Source: Peptostreptococcaceae bacterium (GTDB lineage: Bacteria > Bacillota > Clostridia > Peptostreptococcales > Anaerovoracaceae). From it: DNA of 5,727 nucleotides. Location of the stretch: contig JAENWI010000108.1 of assembly GCA_016650115.1 (NCBI GenBank), positions 1 to 5,727 on the forward strand. Direction: 5' to 3'. Under the pieces are notes generated by a model. That model was not told the DNA's origin, searched no databases, and was given only the letters and a program-made list of their open reading frames with translations. A program made the translations under genes and the position numbers. Positions 4,871 to 5,727 of the stretch are shown here, piece after piece; within the stretch, counting starts at the first letter, position 1; the number at the start of each line of letters is the position of its first letter.

Positions 4871-5727
4871 CTACTTTTTCCTTTCCACTTGTGCAATAAT
4901 GACCGCTGCAAATATGCATAAGCATCCAGCCAGTTGAATGGTACTCATCGTTTCATGTAAAAGAACTGTTGCAAACAACACTGCGAAAACTGACTCCAAA
5001 CTCATAATTATTGCTGCGACCGAAGGGGTTGTTCTTTTTTGCGCAAATATTTGCAATGTAAACGCAAGTCCAATAGAAAAAACACCTGTATAGATAATGG
5101 GGAATGCACCTTGCATCGCTCCTGTCATTGTATTTCCACTTTCCATAGTTATTGTAAAAAGCAGATTCCAGAGACACCCAAAAAACATCTGAATGGTACT
5201 CAATACAATGCCATCTGTTTTAGAAGTATAATGCCCTACTATGATAATTTGAAACCCAAAGACAATTGCACTGGCAAAAGCCGCCAGATCTCCAGGTATA
5301 ATGGAGAAGCCCTTGTTTGTGCTTATTAAAAGAAGTCCAATAAAAGCTGCACTAACAGCAACCCATACCTGAGGCTTCACCTTTGTTTTGAAAATTATTA
5401 GTCCTAAAATGGGAACAAAAACTGTGTACAATGAAGTAATAAATCCAACTTTTCCGGCGGTTGTAGAGAGAAGTGCCCATTGTTGAATAGCTGTGCCAAA
5501 TGCTAGGGTAGTTCCAGAAAGAAATCCCCCTTTGATATGGGTTTTCAGATTGATTGGTTTTTTGCCCTCTTTTGTAAAATTACGAGAAATAATAAGTAAG
5601 ACAAGAAGGAATAAAAATGCCACAAAAAACCTCAAGAAATTAAAAAAGAAAGGGGTCATGAATTCAAGCCCCATCTTTCTATATGAATATGAACTTCCCC
5701 AAAGTAAAGCAGTTGTAAGAAGCATCA
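4871..5727 (-). CDS. EamA/DMT-family transporter, N-terminus probably cut by window edge
   Basis: An integral membrane protein of the drug/metabolite transporter superfamily with two EamA repeats and about ten helices. Approximate hydrophobic segments are 1-12, 25-47, 65-86, 92-112, 119-136, 144-165, 173-193, 206-228, 235-256 and 261-279. Family hallmarks are ALLWGSSYSYRKMGL at the start of repeat one and PSVAAIIMSLESVFAVLFATVLLHE in repeat two. Members export or import small metabolites such as amino acids; the substrate cannot be told here. An ATG at 5725 would give 284 residues, but the first helix then begins with no cytoplasmic lead. The preceding codon is (N)TG, compatible with Leu, Val or Met, so the real start is probably several codons beyond the window. 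The gene ends with TAG. The 103-bp gap and promoter after it suggest it is a separate transcription unit, although no strong terminator is visible and read-through is possible. Confidence 0.9.
   Translation of the reverse strand, partial: MLLTTALLWGSSYSYRKMGLEFMTPFFFNFLRFFVAFLFLLVLLIISRNFTKEGKKPINLKTHIKGGFLSGTTLAFGTAIQQWALLSTTAGKVGFITSLYTVFVPILGLIIFKTKVKPQVWVAVSAAFIGLLLISTNKGFSIIPGDLAAFASAIVFGFQIIIVGHYTSKTDGIVLSTIQMFFGCLWNLLFTITMESGNTMTGAMQGAFPIIYTGVFSIGLAFTLQIFAQKRTTPSVAAIIMSLESVFAVLFATVLLHETMSTIQLAGCLCIFAAVIIAQVERKK

Overview
The window is a low-GC stretch from what looks like a member of the Firmicutes, most likely an anaerobic clostridial or tissierellial lineage. The signs are an AT-rich composition, strong GGAGG ribosome binding sites, a GerMN-type lipoprotein, a pyrophosphate-type phosphofructokinase and a short archaeal/Thermotoga-style S-adenosylhomocysteinase. 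The lineage is an inference from gene content and cannot be fixed without a database search.

All six genes are on the minus strand, so transcription runs from high to low coordinates. At the right edge is a ten-helix EamA/DMT transporter (4871-5727), whose true start probably lies just outside the window. A 103-bp gap follows, the largest non-coding stretch. It holds a good extended -10 promoter (TGaTATAAT) overlapped by a perfect 11-bp inverted repeat. Next comes a tightly packed gene run: a GerMN lipoprotein (4237-4767), an S-adenosylhomocysteinase family hydrolase (2947-4197), a fold-type I PLP aminotransferase whose start is 3 nt past the preceding stop (1756-2943), a PPi-type phosphofructokinase (453-1697), and the N-terminal 140 codons of a protein running off the left edge (1-420), which resembles a stand-alone methionine synthase activation domain. 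The gaps are 39, 3, 58 and 32 nt and no convincing terminator lies between the genes, so one transcript from the 4.84-kb promoter is the simplest model. No intergenic gap exceeds 300 bp.

Functionally, the hydrolase and the putative MetH-reactivation protein would belong to the methyl cycle (S-adenosylhomocysteine to homocysteine to methionine). The aminotransferase could act on an amino acid linked to that cycle, but its substrate cannot be read from sequence. The phosphofructokinase has both residues diagnostic of pyrophosphate use. Its link to the methyl cycle is not obvious and may only reflect shared growth-rate control. The points most worth a second look are the hydrolase's altered base-recognition residues (possible S-inosylhomocysteine specificity), its Ser in place of the third Gly of the NAD motif, and the promoter-overlapping palindrome. 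No mobile elements, CRISPR arrays, tRNAs, rRNAs or riboswitches were seen.
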